A stretch of 64,000 nt of DNA from Actinomycetes bacterium (lineage in GTDB: Bacteria > Actinomycetota > Thermoleophilia > Solirubrobacterales > 70-9). Below are positions 32,660 through 40,988 of the stretch, in pieces (the first letter of the stretch is position 1; every line of letters starts with the position of its first letter). A model generated the notes under the pieces. That model did no database searches. It was not told the DNA's origin and saw nothing but the letters and a program-made list of their open reading frames with translations. The translations under genes and the position numbers were made by a program. The stretch covers positions 3,473-67,472 of the forward strand of contig JAEZIQ010000105.1 of the NCBI GenBank assembly GCA_023436605.1, in the 5' to 3' direction.

Positions 32660-32675
32660 TTCTGAGGATTCAGAA
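32660..32675. promoter_or_regulatory. Inverted repeat TTCTGA-GGAT-TCAGAA
   Basis: A perfect 6-base inverted repeat with a 4-base spacer, 17 bases after the TetR stop and 70 bases before the next gene. AAGTA-N8-TACTT overlaps it on the left (32644-32661). It could be a TetR operator or a short terminator hairpin. Confidence 0.4.
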
Positions 32676-32745
32676 ACTTGCCGTCAGTTTGAGGGTCTTG
32701 GAATCGGCAGGTTGAGGGAAACACCGAGGCTTGAGGAGGCTGAAA

Positions 32746-34431
32746 ATGGCGGAGGAGATGAACGGAACCGGGTCACGGCGTTCTCCGCGACGGGTGTTCT
32801 TTTTTGGTTCCGCGCTGATCTGCGCTTTCATTCTCACCCTTGCCTCTTCCTCCGTTTCCAGGGCGGCCGAATGTCCCGAGGTCGTCAACCCGGCTAGTTT
32901 TGCCAGCGCAGGCGAACTGCGAACGCTGACCGCGAAATTCAACAGCTTCGGACCCCGTGTGCTCGGCAGCGGAGCTCACAACAAGTCGATTGCCTGGCTG
33001 GAGAAGCAGAACCGGGCGATCGGACTGAAGACGCACTCGATTCGCTTCCGGCCCTACACCTGGGTTCCAAAGACCCGGTTCCGCAACCAACCCGGACGCG
33101 ACATCGGTGCAGCGGGCGGCATCACCGTCAGGAAGCCGAACGGCTCGACCGAGAACATCGCCGATGCCGGTGCCGTCCACTGGTCCAAGCCAACCTCGAA
33201 GCGTGGCGAAGGCGGCAGGCTGGTTTACCTCCCTCCGGACCAGGCCATCACGGCCGCCAACTCGGCCGGAAAGGTGGTGATCCGCGAGTTCGAAGTTGGT
33301 GCGCTCCCGTTCGGGGCGATCGGTCCGTTGCTCGGCCTCTACCAGAGCCATGACCTGACCGGCTACTCGGAGTACGCCCGGCCCTACCTGAGTCCCAACA
33401 TTCACGAGGATCAGGTTGAGGCGAGCAAAGCCGGCGCGAACGGGGTCATTTTCGTCTTCGACCTTCCGGCCAGGGACATTCGTGGCTACTACGACCCGCA
33501 CGTCGGGATGCTCTACCGGCAGCCGGCGGTCTTTGTCGGACGCAGCCAGGGCGAGCGCCTCAAGGATCTTGCTGAAAAAGGGAGTTCAGCCCGGGTTTCG
33601 GTACTGGCTGACGTCGCACGGCGCGAGACCAGGAACCTGATCGCCCGCCTGCCCGGCAAGAGCAGCGAGAAGATCGTGATCGCGGCCAATACCGACGGCA
33701 ACTCCTGGGTGCAGGAGAACGGCGTTCTCGGAATGCTCGCCTTCGCCCGTTACTACGCGAAGCTGCCGCTGAAGTGCAGGCCCAGGACTCTCGAGTTTGT
33801 CTACTCGACCTCGCATGACAGCTACCGCAACGACGGACTGAGCCCCCTCCACTACCCGCTGGACAAGAAGAAGACCGTCTTCGCATTCGCGATCGAGCAC
33901 CTCGGCACCAGGGAGATCGTGCCGGTCGGAGAGGGAAGCAAGCGACGCCTCGAGTTCACCGGCACCTACGATCCCGCGCTCTTTGGAGCGGGCGACAGCG
34001 AAGTGTTGCGTCAGGTCGTGGTTGACGCAGCCATCCGCCGGAAGCTGGCGCGCACCGCGGTGCTGAAGGGACTCGGAATTCCCAATCCGAACCAGGCGCC
34101 CTCGATCTGCTCGATGGGTGGGCTCGGCAATGCCTTCCATCCACGGCTGGTCCCCACCATCGCAATGATCTCCGGCCCGTGGTCACTCTACGATCCGGTC
34201 TTCGGCGCCAAGGCCATCGACTTCAGGCACATGCGCAAGCAGATGCTGGCGGCGGGTGACGCAATCCTGGCGCTCGACGGCTTGCCGCGGGCGCAGATCG
34301 CCGGCGACTATCCGGCGCTCGAGGCCGAACTCGAGAGCGGCACCAAAACCGCCTGTCCCCCGGAGGTCTTCCCGCTCCAGGCTCCCGGACCTAACCCTGG
34401 CCCGATCAAGGAGCCGAACAAGAAGAAGTGA
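32746..34431 (+). CDS. Secreted PA-domain / M28-like protein
   Basis: A 561-residue exported protein. The signal peptide is about residues 1-43. An N-terminal segment (GELRTLTAKFNSFGPRVLGS, then GAHNKSIAWLEKQNRAIGLK) resembles the start of M28 peptidases. A PA domain spans about 155-290 (GANGVIFVFD and QPAVFVGRSQGERL). The C-terminal half (about 295-510) looks M28-like from KIVIAANTDGNSWVQENGV onward, but the expected metal-binding His, Asp and Glu residues are not where I expect them. A catalytically inactive or altered hydrolase is therefore likely. ATG 32746 has GAGGAGG seven bases upstream; TTG 32731 is not preferred. Confidence 0.65.
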   Translation: MAEEMNGTGSRRSPRRVFFFGSALICAFILTLASSSVSRAAECPEVVNPASFASAGELRTLTAKFNSFGPRVLGSGAHNKSIAWLEKQNRAIGLKTHSIRFRPYTWVPKTRFRNQPGRDIGAAGGITVRKPNGSTENIADAGAVHWSKPTSKRGEGGRLVYLPPDQAITAANSAGKVVIREFEVGALPFGAIGPLLGLYQSHDLTGYSEYARPYLSPNIHEDQVEASKAGANGVIFVFDLPARDIRGYYDPHVGMLYRQPAVFVGRSQGERLKDLAEKGSSARVSVLADVARRETRNLIARLPGKSSEKIVIAANTDGNSWVQENGVLGMLAFARYYAKLPLKCRPRTLEFVYSTSHDSYRNDGLSPLHYPLDKKKTVFAFAIEHLGTREIVPVGEGSKRRLEFTGTYDPALFGAGDSEVLRQVVVDAAIRRKLARTAVLKGLGIPNPNQAPSICSMGGLGNAFHPRLVPTIAMISGPWSLYDPVFGAKAIDFRHMRKQMLAAGDAILALDGLPRAQIAGDYPALEAELESGTKTACPPEVFPLQAPGPNPGPIKEPNKKK

Positions 34432-34494
34432 GCGGGGTGGCCAAGGTCGCAGCCTGCAGGTCGCTGCTCCGGTTGAAGCGGTCCCTGAGTTTCG

Positions 34495-34902
34495 CTAAGT
34501 GCGACCCAACGCGTCCCGGTCACGTTCATATCTGACCGAGGTGGGGAACTCGGGCAGCCACTCCTCCCGCCTGACTGTCCAGCTCTCGTAAGTGGGAGTG
34601 AGTTGGTTCGGGGCGTCGAGCGAACCGAGGTTGACCTCGACTTCGTCTCCCGTGCGGGCGAAGACCGAGGAGCCGCAGTTCGGGCAAAAATGCCGGCCTT
34701 CGTAGCTGCCGGTCTCCCCCTGGATGCTCACGGCATCCTCGGGGAAGACTGCCGAGGCTTCGAACAGGGCGCCATGATGCTTGCGGCAATCGAGGCAGTG
34801 GCAGATTCCGACGCGGAAAGGCGGACCGGTAGCCGTCAGCCTGACGCTGCCGCAAAGGCAACCGCCAGTGAATAAATGATCTACGAGGTGCGACATGGGC
34901 AT
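34495..34902 (-). CDS. GFA family (Mss4-like zinc fold) protein
   Basis: A 135-residue protein of the GFA/CENP-V family. Zinc ligands are visible in GGCLCGSVRL, ICHCLDCRKHHG and HFCPNCGSSVF, the full cysteine pattern of the family. Glutathione-dependent formaldehyde-activating enzyme is the family name, but most members are not tested, and actinobacteria of this type generally use mycothiol rather than glutathione. TACCGT at 34909-34914 on the minus strand lies six bases before the ATG. Confidence 0.85.
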   Translation of the reverse strand: MPMSHLVDHLFTGGCLCGSVRLTATGPPFRVGICHCLDCRKHHGALFEASAVFPEDAVSIQGETGSYEGRHFCPNCGSSVFARTGDEVEVNLGSLDAPNQLTPTYESWTVRREEWLPEFPTSVRYERDRDALGRT

Positions 34903-34908
34903 GACTTC

Positions 34909-34914
34909 ACGGTA
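34909..34914 (-). promoter_or_regulatory. -10 box TACCGT for leaderless GFA gene
   Basis: TACCGT on the minus strand followed by six bases and ATG 34902. Confidence 0.5.
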
Positions 34915-34989
34915 CCCGGCCCGGCCTCCCGGTAGTCCCCCGGCGGGTCGATCCCAGGGCTTTCGTCCTTTGGTGTTGAAAGCGTTCCC

Positions 34990-35009
34990 CTAAGCGGTTA
35001 CCCGCTTGG
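34990..35009 (-). terminator. Hairpin after DUF1579-like gene
   Basis: AAGCGG-TTAC-CCGCTT is a perfect 6-bp stem with a 4-base loop, extendable by two pairs, eight bases beyond the stop of the minus-strand gene ending at 35017. No uracil tract. Confidence 0.4.
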
Positions 35010-35016
35010 TGCCGGG

Positions 35017-35475
35017 CTACGCGGTGAGGATCGAATCGTCTTGGACGATCGGCTCACGGACGAGCTTCAAGCGCATCCAGGGAACTTCCCGGCCCTCCAC
35101 CGTTCTGATCCAGTCGGCCGACATGCTCGCGCCGTCGTCAGCAATGGTCAGGTTGGCCTCGGCTTCTCCGGACCTGAAGATCCAGGTCGCCTTTCCGTCG
35201 AACTCGGCGGTGGACTCTTCAAAGCTGCCGGACGAATCGAAGGCCCTTGTCGGAAAAACGTTCGTCCCCTCGTCTGGACCGATCATCTCCAGAGCCTCGA
35301 CCCGCTGGCCTCCGATTGAAACATCCACGGTGTGGACGAGGAAGGACTCTCCGAGAAGCCGGTACTCGTCGGTTCCCTCGATCCGGGCGATTGACGATTC
35401 GCCGTCTTCGGCGAATACCTCGCCGGAGGTGATCCATCTGCCACTCAACGACTCGAACGCGCTCGTCACACTCAT
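35017..35475 (-). CDS. DUF1579-like protein
   Basis: A 152-residue soluble protein with the profile of DUF1579: FESLSGRWITSGEVF, then DEYRLLGESFLVHTVDVSIG and EALEMIGPDEG. A beta-barrel-like body with WIFRSGEAEANLTI follows. Function is unknown. ATG 35475 is chosen because the conserved part begins directly after it and AAAGGA precedes it, though with a tight two-base spacing; the frame stays open for 20 more residues upstream. Confidence 0.65.
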   Translation of the reverse strand: MSVTSAFESLSGRWITSGEVFAEDGESSIARIEGTDEYRLLGESFLVHTVDVSIGGQRVEALEMIGPDEGTNVFPTRAFDSSGSFEESTAEFDGKATWIFRSGEAEANLTIADDGASMSADWIRTVEGREVPWMRLKLVREPIVQDDSILTA

Positions 35476-35573
35476 TGTCCTTTCGCTTCGCTTGACCGAA
35501 TCTCCCGGGGGCGCGCTCGATCGTAACGCAGCCATAGCGCTCGGCCGGACGGCTGCCGGACGAAGCGCTTCGG

Positions 35574-36782
35574 TCAGGCTGCGGCAGCTTGTGAGCGATC
35601 CTGCCGGGCAGGAAGATCCCGTACCTCGGCCTGCTCTGCATCCGGTCGCTGCTTGCCAAAGCCGAGAATCGACTTCAGTTTGCCGACTACCTTTTCAGCG
35701 GGGTCGTTGGGCAAAGAGAGCCGGACCACCTTCTTCCAGGCCGACGCGACCTGCTTCGGCAGCGGACCTTCCGCGTAGGGAAGGTCATAACGGTCGAAGA
35801 TATCCCTGACTTTTGGCGAGATCTCCTGGTAGCGGTTGCTCGGCAGGTCCGGGAAGAGGTGATGTTCGATCTGGAAGGAGAGGTTGCCGGTCATAAGGTG
35901 CATCGCCGGAGATCCGGAAATGTTGGCGGCTCCGAGCATCTGCCTGACGTACCAGTCGGCCTTGCTCTCCCCTTCGATCGTGGTCTTCTCGAAGGTGGCG
36001 ACACCTTCGGGAAAGTGACCGCACATGATCACCGAGTGGGTCCAGATGTTGCGCGCGAGGTTGGCGGTCACATTGGCCATGAAGGTGGTCGGAGCCGACG
36101 GACCCGAGAGCAGCGGGTGAACGACGTAGTCCTTGGTCATCTGCGCCCGGATCTTCTTCAGGACCTTCTTCGCCTTGCGCTGGAACTCCGGGTTCTCGTC
36201 CCGGGTCTTCCAGTTCTTGCCGAGCTGGAGGTCGTAGGCAGCGATGCTGTACTCGAAGAGCATCGCGTTGATCGTGTTCCAGAGCGGCTGTCCGAGATAG
36301 AAAGGCACCCAGCGCTGGTCCTCGTCGACCCGCATGATCCCGTAGCCGAGATCGTGGTCCTTGCCCAGCACGTTGGTGTAGGTGTGGTGGATCTCGTTAT
36401 GGGAGTGCTTCCAGAGGTCGGCCGGCGAGGCGTTGTCCCATTCCCAGGTAGTCGAGTGAATCTTCGGGTCTCGCATCCAGTCCCACTGGCCGTGCATGAC
36501 GTTGTGGCCGATCTCCATGTTCTCGAGGATCTTGGCCACGGTGAGGCCGGCAGTTCCGACCAGCCAGGCTGGCGGGAAAAGGGAGAAGAGCAGGACACCG
36601 CGGCTGCCCAGTTCCAGCTTGCGCTGGGAATCGATCACCTTGCGGATGTAGGCGGCGTCTTCTTCGCCCCGGGTCTCGAGGACTTCCTGTCGGATCGCGT
36701 CCAGTTGCCTGCCGATCTCCTCGATGTCTTCGGGCGTCAGGTGGGCCAGCGGGTTGTCGGGATTTTTCTGAATCGCGGTCAT
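35574..36782 (-). CDS. Membrane fatty acid desaturase
   Basis: A 402-residue integral-membrane acyl desaturase. The three histidine boxes of the diiron site are visible: GHNVMHGQWDWM, HSHNEIHHTYTN and FQIEHHLFPDLPSNRY. It introduces a double bond into acyl chains (acyl-CoA or acyl-lipid) using electrons delivered through the adjacent reductase. It is closest in arrangement to the mycobacterial DesA3 system, where the desaturase gene lies beside its oxidoreductase gene. The ATG has GAGGAAAC upstream and starts six bases after the reductase stop, so both are in one operon. Confidence 0.9.
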   Translation of the reverse strand: MTAIQKNPDNPLAHLTPEDIEEIGRQLDAIRQEVLETRGEEDAAYIRKVIDSQRKLELGSRGVLLFSLFPPAWLVGTAGLTVAKILENMEIGHNVMHGQWDWMRDPKIHSTTWEWDNASPADLWKHSHNEIHHTYTNVLGKDHDLGYGIMRVDEDQRWVPFYLGQPLWNTINAMLFEYSIAAYDLQLGKNWKTRDENPEFQRKAKKVLKKIRAQMTKDYVVHPLLSGPSAPTTFMANVTANLARNIWTHSVIMCGHFPEGVATFEKTTIEGESKADWYVRQMLGAANISGSPAMHLMTGNLSFQIEHHLFPDLPSNRYQEISPKVRDIFDRYDLPYAEGPLPKQVASAWKKVVRLSLPNDPAEKVVGKLKSILGFGKQRPDAEQAEVRDLPARQDRSQAAAA

Positions 36783-36788
36783 GTTTCC

Positions 36789-37874
36789 TCAGCGTTCGAT
36801 TTTGCAGTTGCCGGCGGCCGCCGACACGCAGGTCTGGATCAGGATTTCCTCACCGTCGGAGGCGGCGGTGATCTCCCCGGTTCTCAGGTCTCGGACCGCG
36901 CCATCTCGCAGTGGCGAAACGCAGCCGAAGCAGATCCCCATCCTGCAGCCGGATGGCATCAGTACTCCGGCCGCCTCCCCCACGTCGAGGATCGGAGTCG
37001 CTCCGTCGGCCTCGACGCTGGATCCGGACTGGGTGAAGGTCACTTCTCCCCCGTCTCCGGTAACGATGACGCTGGGCCGGAAGCGCTCGGTGTGAAGGCG
37101 GTCGGACAGACCACACGATTCAAGGTGCGTCTCGATCGCATCGAGCATCCCAGCCGGACCACAGGCCCAGACCTCGCGCCGGTCCAGATCGGGGACCAAC
37201 TCCGCCAGCCTCTGCGGGTCGAGCAGCCCGACTCGGTCGGTGTGGAGTTCGATCAGTTCGATCTCACCTTTGGTGGCAAGTGCCCGCAGGTCGCGTCGGA
37301 AGATCACGTCCGCTTCGTCGGGGGCGGAGTGGATCAACACCACATCCCCGGGTCGGCCGGGAGAGCGGAGCATTCCCATCACCGGGGTGATTCCGCTTCC
37401 TGCCGTGATGAACAGCACCCGATCGGGAGCGGCACTTCCAAGGGTGAACTCTCCGCAGGCCTGATCGAGCTGGATCACGGTGCCGGCTGCCACGCGATGC
37501 ACCAGGTAGTTGCTGACCAGGCCGTCATCGATGGCCTTGACGGTTATCGAGATGTGCCCGTCGGGCCGCTCCGGCGGCGATGTGAGCGAGTAGGCGCGCC
37601 AATGCCTGACTCCGTCAATGTCGACTCCGATACGGATGTACTGCCCGGGTTCGTGCCGCTTCCACCCACGGCCAGGCTCGATCACCAGGGTGGCCGCGTC
37701 CCTGGTCTCAGGAACGATCGAGAGGATCCGCCCGCGCAGCTCGGCACCCGAGGCGAGCGGATCGATCAGATCGAGGTAATCGGCCGGCAGAAGCGGCGTC
37801 GCGATCATCTCGGCCACTCGGGCCGCACGTTGCCTGACGGAACGGAGGGGACTTCGGACTGAAAGCGTGGGCAC
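36789..37874 (-). CDS. Ferredoxin reductase partner of the desaturase
   Basis: A 361-residue electron-transfer protein. The order is an FAD-binding domain (WRAYSLTSPPERPDGHIS), an NAD(P)H-binding domain (RVLFITAGSGITPVMGML, then VWACGPAGML) and a C-terminal plant-type [2Fe-2S] domain with SGCRMGICFGC and a final cysteine in QTCVSA. It passes electrons from NAD(P)H to the desaturase, as Rv3230c does for DesA3. The GTG start at 37874 has neither a clear ribosome-binding site nor a good -10 box, so it is uncertain; ATG 37808 is an alternative. It is divergent from the PucR-type regulator. Confidence 0.85.
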   Translation of the reverse strand: MPTLSVRSPLRSVRQRAARVAEMIATPLLPADYLDLIDPLASGAELRGRILSIVPETRDAATLVIEPGRGWKRHEPGQYIRIGVDIDGVRHWRAYSLTSPPERPDGHISITVKAIDDGLVSNYLVHRVAAGTVIQLDQACGEFTLGSAAPDRVLFITAGSGITPVMGMLRSPGRPGDVVLIHSAPDEADVIFRRDLRALATKGEIELIELHTDRVGLLDPQRLAELVPDLDRREVWACGPAGMLDAIETHLESCGLSDRLHTERFRPSVIVTGDGGEVTFTQSGSSVEADGATPILDVGEAAGVLMPSGCRMGICFGCVSPLRDGAVRDLRTGEITAASDGEEILIQTCVSAAAGNCKIER

Positions 37875-37940
37875 AGATGGAAGCTTGGCTTATCCAGAGC
37901 GAACTATCTTGCGGCCGCTGGTTGAAAGAGACCACACATA

Positions 37941-37959
37941 TTTGTTGCTTGAGAACAAA
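37941..37959. promoter_or_regulatory. Inverted repeat TTTGTT-N7-AACAAA between desaturase operon and regulator
   Basis: Perfect 6-base arms with a 7-base spacer lie in an AT-rich patch of the divergent promoter region, overlapping the likely -35 area of the regulator gene. The arrangement suggests an operator, possibly for the PucR-type protein itself. Confidence 0.45.
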
Positions 37960-37968
37960 ATAGTCATC

Positions 37969-37974
37969 TAGAAT
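37969..37974 (+). promoter_or_regulatory. -10 box TAGAAT for PucR-type regulator
   Basis: TAGAAT lies eight bases before ATG 37983; TTGCTT at 37945-37950 gives a -35 element with an 18-base spacer. Confidence 0.6.
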
Positions 37975-37982
37975 CTGATGGT

Positions 37983-39152
37983 ATGGCCGAAACTCCCCTC
38001 AACGTGCCGGAATCCGTGATGGCAACCCTCCGGACCGAGTTGCCGAAAGTTGCCACCTCCGCGGCTGCGGCGGTGATCGACGAGGTCCCGGCCTACAGTG
38101 AACTGAGAGGCCCCGCAGGCGCGACGCTCGACCAACAGGTCGAACTGGCACTCCGCGGATTTCTTTTGGTCGTGGCCGACCGGCAGCGGGAAGAGGGCAT
38201 TGCGCCCCAGGTGGCGCTCGACGGCGCCTTCACGCTCGGGAGAGGTGAGTTCCGGAGTGGCCGGACCATGGACATTCTCCTTTCCGCCTACCGGATCGGT
38301 GCTCGCGCCTCCTGGCGGGAGCTCTCCCGGGTCGCAAAGGACGCAGGGATCTCAATCGACCTTCTGTCCCGCTTCGCGGAGCTGGTCTTCGCTTACATCG
38401 ACGAGTTGTCGGCCTCCAGCGTTGCCGGCTACGCCTTCGAACAGGAAGCGAGCGAACGGTCACGGTCCCTGCGCCTCGAGGAACTCGCCCGCAGGCTTCT
38501 TGCCGGAGGTCCGCTCGAGGCGCTTCAGACCGAAGCCGAACGAGTGAATTGGGAGCCACCAGAGCAGTTGTGCGCGGTGCTGATGAAAGCCAGCAGTGCG
38601 CAGGGAGTTCGGGGCAAGATCGACAACCGTTCTCTGCTCCTGCCGGGCGAGCTACCGGGCCTGGAGGGTGAGGATTACGTTCTCCTGTTGATCCCGGTCA
38701 GCGGATCCGGCGAAAGGGACCGGGTCAAGGGCGCCCTTGCTGACCGGGAGGCCGTGATTGGACCGCCCCGTCCGTGGCATCAAGTGTCCCGATCATTCAC
38801 CAGGGCACTCAAAGTGATGCGCCTCCGAACCGGCGGCGAAGAACTGCTTGACGCCAACGATTTTCTGGTCCAGTTGGTGGTCAGCGCCGACTCGGAAGCG
38901 CTTGAGGACCTGCGTGCCTCGGTTCTCTCCCCCCTCACTTCGCTTCGTCCTTCGACGAGAGAAAAGCTGGTCACGACCCTCCGGGCCTGGCTACTCCATC
39001 AGGGCCGCCGCGAGGAGATCGCTTCGTCCCTTCATGTCCACCCCCAGACCGTTCGCTACCGGATGGGCCAGCTCCGGGACCTCTATGGCGACCAGCTTGA
39101 GGACCCGACCCGGGTCCTCGCCCTCACCATCGCCCTGGCCGAGGTGCCATAG
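37983..39152 (+). CDS. PucR/CdaR-type helix-turn-helix regulator
   Basis: A 389-residue regulator. The N-terminal half is a helical RsbRD-like domain (to about residue 165), the middle is a GGDEF-like degenerate region, and the C-terminal PucR helix-turn-helix (about 325-385) contains LRAWLLHQGRREEIASSLHV, then HPQTVRYRMGQLRDLYGDQL. It is divergent from the desaturase/reductase operon, with an inverted repeat between them, so control of membrane-lipid desaturation is the most likely role. The gene appears nearly leaderless. Confidence 0.85.
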   Translation: MAETPLNVPESVMATLRTELPKVATSAAAAVIDEVPAYSELRGPAGATLDQQVELALRGFLLVVADRQREEGIAPQVALDGAFTLGRGEFRSGRTMDILLSAYRIGARASWRELSRVAKDAGISIDLLSRFAELVFAYIDELSASSVAGYAFEQEASERSRSLRLEELARRLLAGGPLEALQTEAERVNWEPPEQLCAVLMKASSAQGVRGKIDNRSLLLPGELPGLEGEDYVLLLIPVSGSGERDRVKGALADREAVIGPPRPWHQVSRSFTRALKVMRLRTGGEELLDANDFLVQLVVSADSEALEDLRASVLSPLTSLRPSTREKLVTTLRAWLLHQGRREEIASSLHVHPQTVRYRMGQLRDLYGDQLEDPTRVLALTIALAEVP

Positions 39153-39175
39153 CGGCCGAATTGGGCAGGCTTCTC

Positions 39176-40516
39176 CTAGGTCAGCGGTGCCGGACGACCG
39201 AGGTAAAAGCCCTGGAGGAAGTCGATTCCCATCTCCCGGACAAGGTCCAGAGTCCTTTCGTCTTCGATTCCTTCTGCCACCGTCGACACACCAAAGGTGC
39301 GGGAAACCGCCACGATCGAGCTGACCACTCTCCGGCTCGCTTCCTCGGACTTCAGGTCCATCACGAATGAAGAATCGACCTTGAGGTCTACCGCCGGCAG
39401 GTGCCGGACGTAGGTGAACGATCCGTAACCCGTGCCGAAATCGTCGAGCGAGACCGAGCATCCCATCTGGTTCAGCTGGACAACGAGGCTCCGGGCCGCG
39501 TCAAGGTTCTCGATGGCCGCTGTCTCGGTGATTTCGAAGCGGAGATTGCGTGGGTCCGTCCCGCTTTCGGTAAGCGCCCGCGAGATGGTTCCACCGAGGT
39601 GGGGAGCAGAAAGACTGCGTCCGGAGAGGTTGATCGCGACCGGTCGGCTGGCAGCGATGGCAATCCCTTCGCGGATCGCCCAGGCGTCAATCCGGTCGAT
39701 CAGTTCCGAGTCCTCAGCGTAGGGCAGAAATTCGTTCGGTTGATGGACCTCGCCATCGACCACCATACGGATCAGGAGTTCGGTGTGGTCGACCTCCCCG
39801 GTCCGGGCATCGAAGACCGGCTGACCCCAGAACAAGAACGAAGACTCACGCAGAGCCTGTGTGATGCGTTCATGCCAGAGCGACCTGTCTTGTTCCGTCT
39901 CGGGGCTGGAGTCGCCGAACCCTTCGGTCATGTCGTGGGTGCTGATCGACATGCCGATCACCTCTCCGCTGGCGTTCTTCAGAGGGAAGGTCCGGCTGGA
40001 GATCCGGATCGTCTCCCCCGACTTGGTGATCCGCTCCGATTCGAACTCCTCCCAGCCGCCACTGATCACCCGTCGAAAAGTCGCGCCGAGTTCTTTGGCT
40101 CGCTCCGGCGGAATGGTCAGATCGGTGAGCCGCCGGCCGATTGCTTCTTCAGATGTGTAGCCATAAAGCTTTCGCGCGCCTTCATTCCAGGCGGTGACGG
40201 AACCGTCGAGGTCGACCGAGAAGATCGCGTCCTCGGACGATCTCACGATGTCAGCCAGATGCCGGGTCTCCTCCTCCCTTAAACGAGCCTCGGCCTTGCT
40301 GCGCGACACCCTTGAAGCCGAGGCGATCGCGATCGCCAGGCCGACCCCGATCAGAACGAGCAGGACTCCGGCTGATCCCAGCACGACCCAGGCCGGCAGG
40401 GGCGAGAAATGATCGACTACAAGCAGGCTGACAGCCGTCAACGCGACCAGCCCCCGCGTCAGGGCGAAGCGGGCACCCAGCGGATCCGGAGACGTCAGTC
40501 TTCGCCTGAAAAACAT
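39176..40516 (-). CDS. Membrane PAS-EAL cyclic-di-GMP phosphodiesterase
   Basis: A 446-residue signalling protein. Two N-terminal membrane helices (about 20-62) are followed by a PAS domain (about 85-205, FSVDLDGSVTAWNEGARKLY) and a C-terminal EAL domain (about 215-440). The catalytic set looks complete: TELLIRM in place of EAL-LR, NLSGRSL, RFEITET, SLDDFGTGYGSFTY, DLKVDSSFV, VAEGIED and LQGFYLGRP. It should hydrolyse c-di-GMP in response to a PAS signal. ATG 40516 has AAAGGGG seven bases upstream and is preferred over TTG 40540. A long leader with its own promoter precedes it. Confidence 0.85.
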   Translation of the reverse strand: MFFRRRLTSPDPLGARFALTRGLVALTAVSLLVVDHFSPLPAWVVLGSAGVLLVLIGVGLAIAIASASRVSRSKAEARLREEETRHLADIVRSSEDAIFSVDLDGSVTAWNEGARKLYGYTSEEAIGRRLTDLTIPPERAKELGATFRRVISGGWEEFESERITKSGETIRISSRTFPLKNASGEVIGMSISTHDMTEGFGDSSPETEQDRSLWHERITQALRESSFLFWGQPVFDARTGEVDHTELLIRMVVDGEVHQPNEFLPYAEDSELIDRIDAWAIREGIAIAASRPVAINLSGRSLSAPHLGGTISRALTESGTDPRNLRFEITETAAIENLDAARSLVVQLNQMGCSVSLDDFGTGYGSFTYVRHLPAVDLKVDSSFVMDLKSEEASRRVVSSIVAVSRTFGVSTVAEGIEDERTLDLVREMGIDFLQGFYLGRPAPLT

Positions 40517-40616
40517 CAATGTGCCCCTTTGCGTCGTCAATCAACGAACGTGGGCTCGGCGCCCCCTAAAGGCTCGACAATCTCGGCAAAGTTACCTCAC
40601 CGAGAACACGGGATCA

Positions 40617-40646
40617 ACGCTAGGGAGCGCCGGTTCCGATTGGCAA
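40617..40646 (-). promoter_or_regulatory. Promoter TTGCCA-N18-TAGCGT of PAS-EAL gene
   Basis: On the minus strand TTGCCA (40641-40646) and TAGCGT (40617-40622) are separated by 18 bases. The predicted transcript has a leader of about 90 bases that can fold CTCGG (minus strand) with CCGAG and contains GC-rich stems before the start at 40516. Confidence 0.5.
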
Positions 40647-40682
40647 GGGGCTGGTGAGAATTACGCCAACTGCTTCTGCGAA

Positions 40683-40883
40683 CTAGGCCGGGGTGAGTAG
40701 TTCGGGGTCGACCTCGATGTACGAAATGGCCTGCCCGAGGTCGTCATCGAACTCGAGGATGGCTATCTCTTCGGCCAAAGTCGGATCGTCGAAGATCCTG
40801 CTGATCAGAACCTCGACCGCCGCGTCCGGACAATCGAACGCTTCCAGGCATTCCCCGGAACTTCGTACAAGCTCATATCTCAC
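40683..40883 (-). CDS. Small acidic protein, 66 residues
   Basis: A 66-residue acidic protein starting MRYELVRSSGECLEAFDCPD, with two cysteines and a helical middle (AAVEVLISRIFDDP). It is unrelated to anything I recognise. GTG 40883 is chosen because TATCTT (40891-40896, minus strand) lies seven bases upstream, as at many other starts here; the frame stays open further upstream but there it overlaps a divergent gene. It sits between the PAS-EAL gene and the small membrane protein at 40989. Confidence 0.6.
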   Translation of the reverse strand: MRYELVRSSGECLEAFDCPDAAVEVLISRIFDDPTLAEEIAILEFDDDLGQAISYIEVDPELLTPA

Positions 40884-40890
40884 GGAACCG

Positions 40891-40896
40891 AAGATA
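40891..40896 (-). promoter_or_regulatory. -10 box TATCTT for leaderless small gene
   Basis: TATCTT on the minus strand followed by seven bases and GTG 40883. Confidence 0.5.
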
Positions 40897-40988
40897 GGCG
40901 GCAGACCGGACGAAACCGCGCCGTTTAGGGCCTCACGGCGTCGGGCACCACAAGAGTTCGGCATCACCAGCGAGGAAAGGCCCGGATC

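Noticed and set aside
35859..37862. A 667-codon open frame on the plus strand
   Set aside because: It is antisense to the desaturase and ferredoxin reductase, whose histidine boxes and iron-sulfur motif are intact. Long antisense frames are common in high-GC DNA.
40541..40610. A c-di-GMP-I (GEMM) riboswitch before the PAS-EAL gene
   Set aside because: The GEMM core bases are absent although hairpins are possible, so I report only a structured leader.
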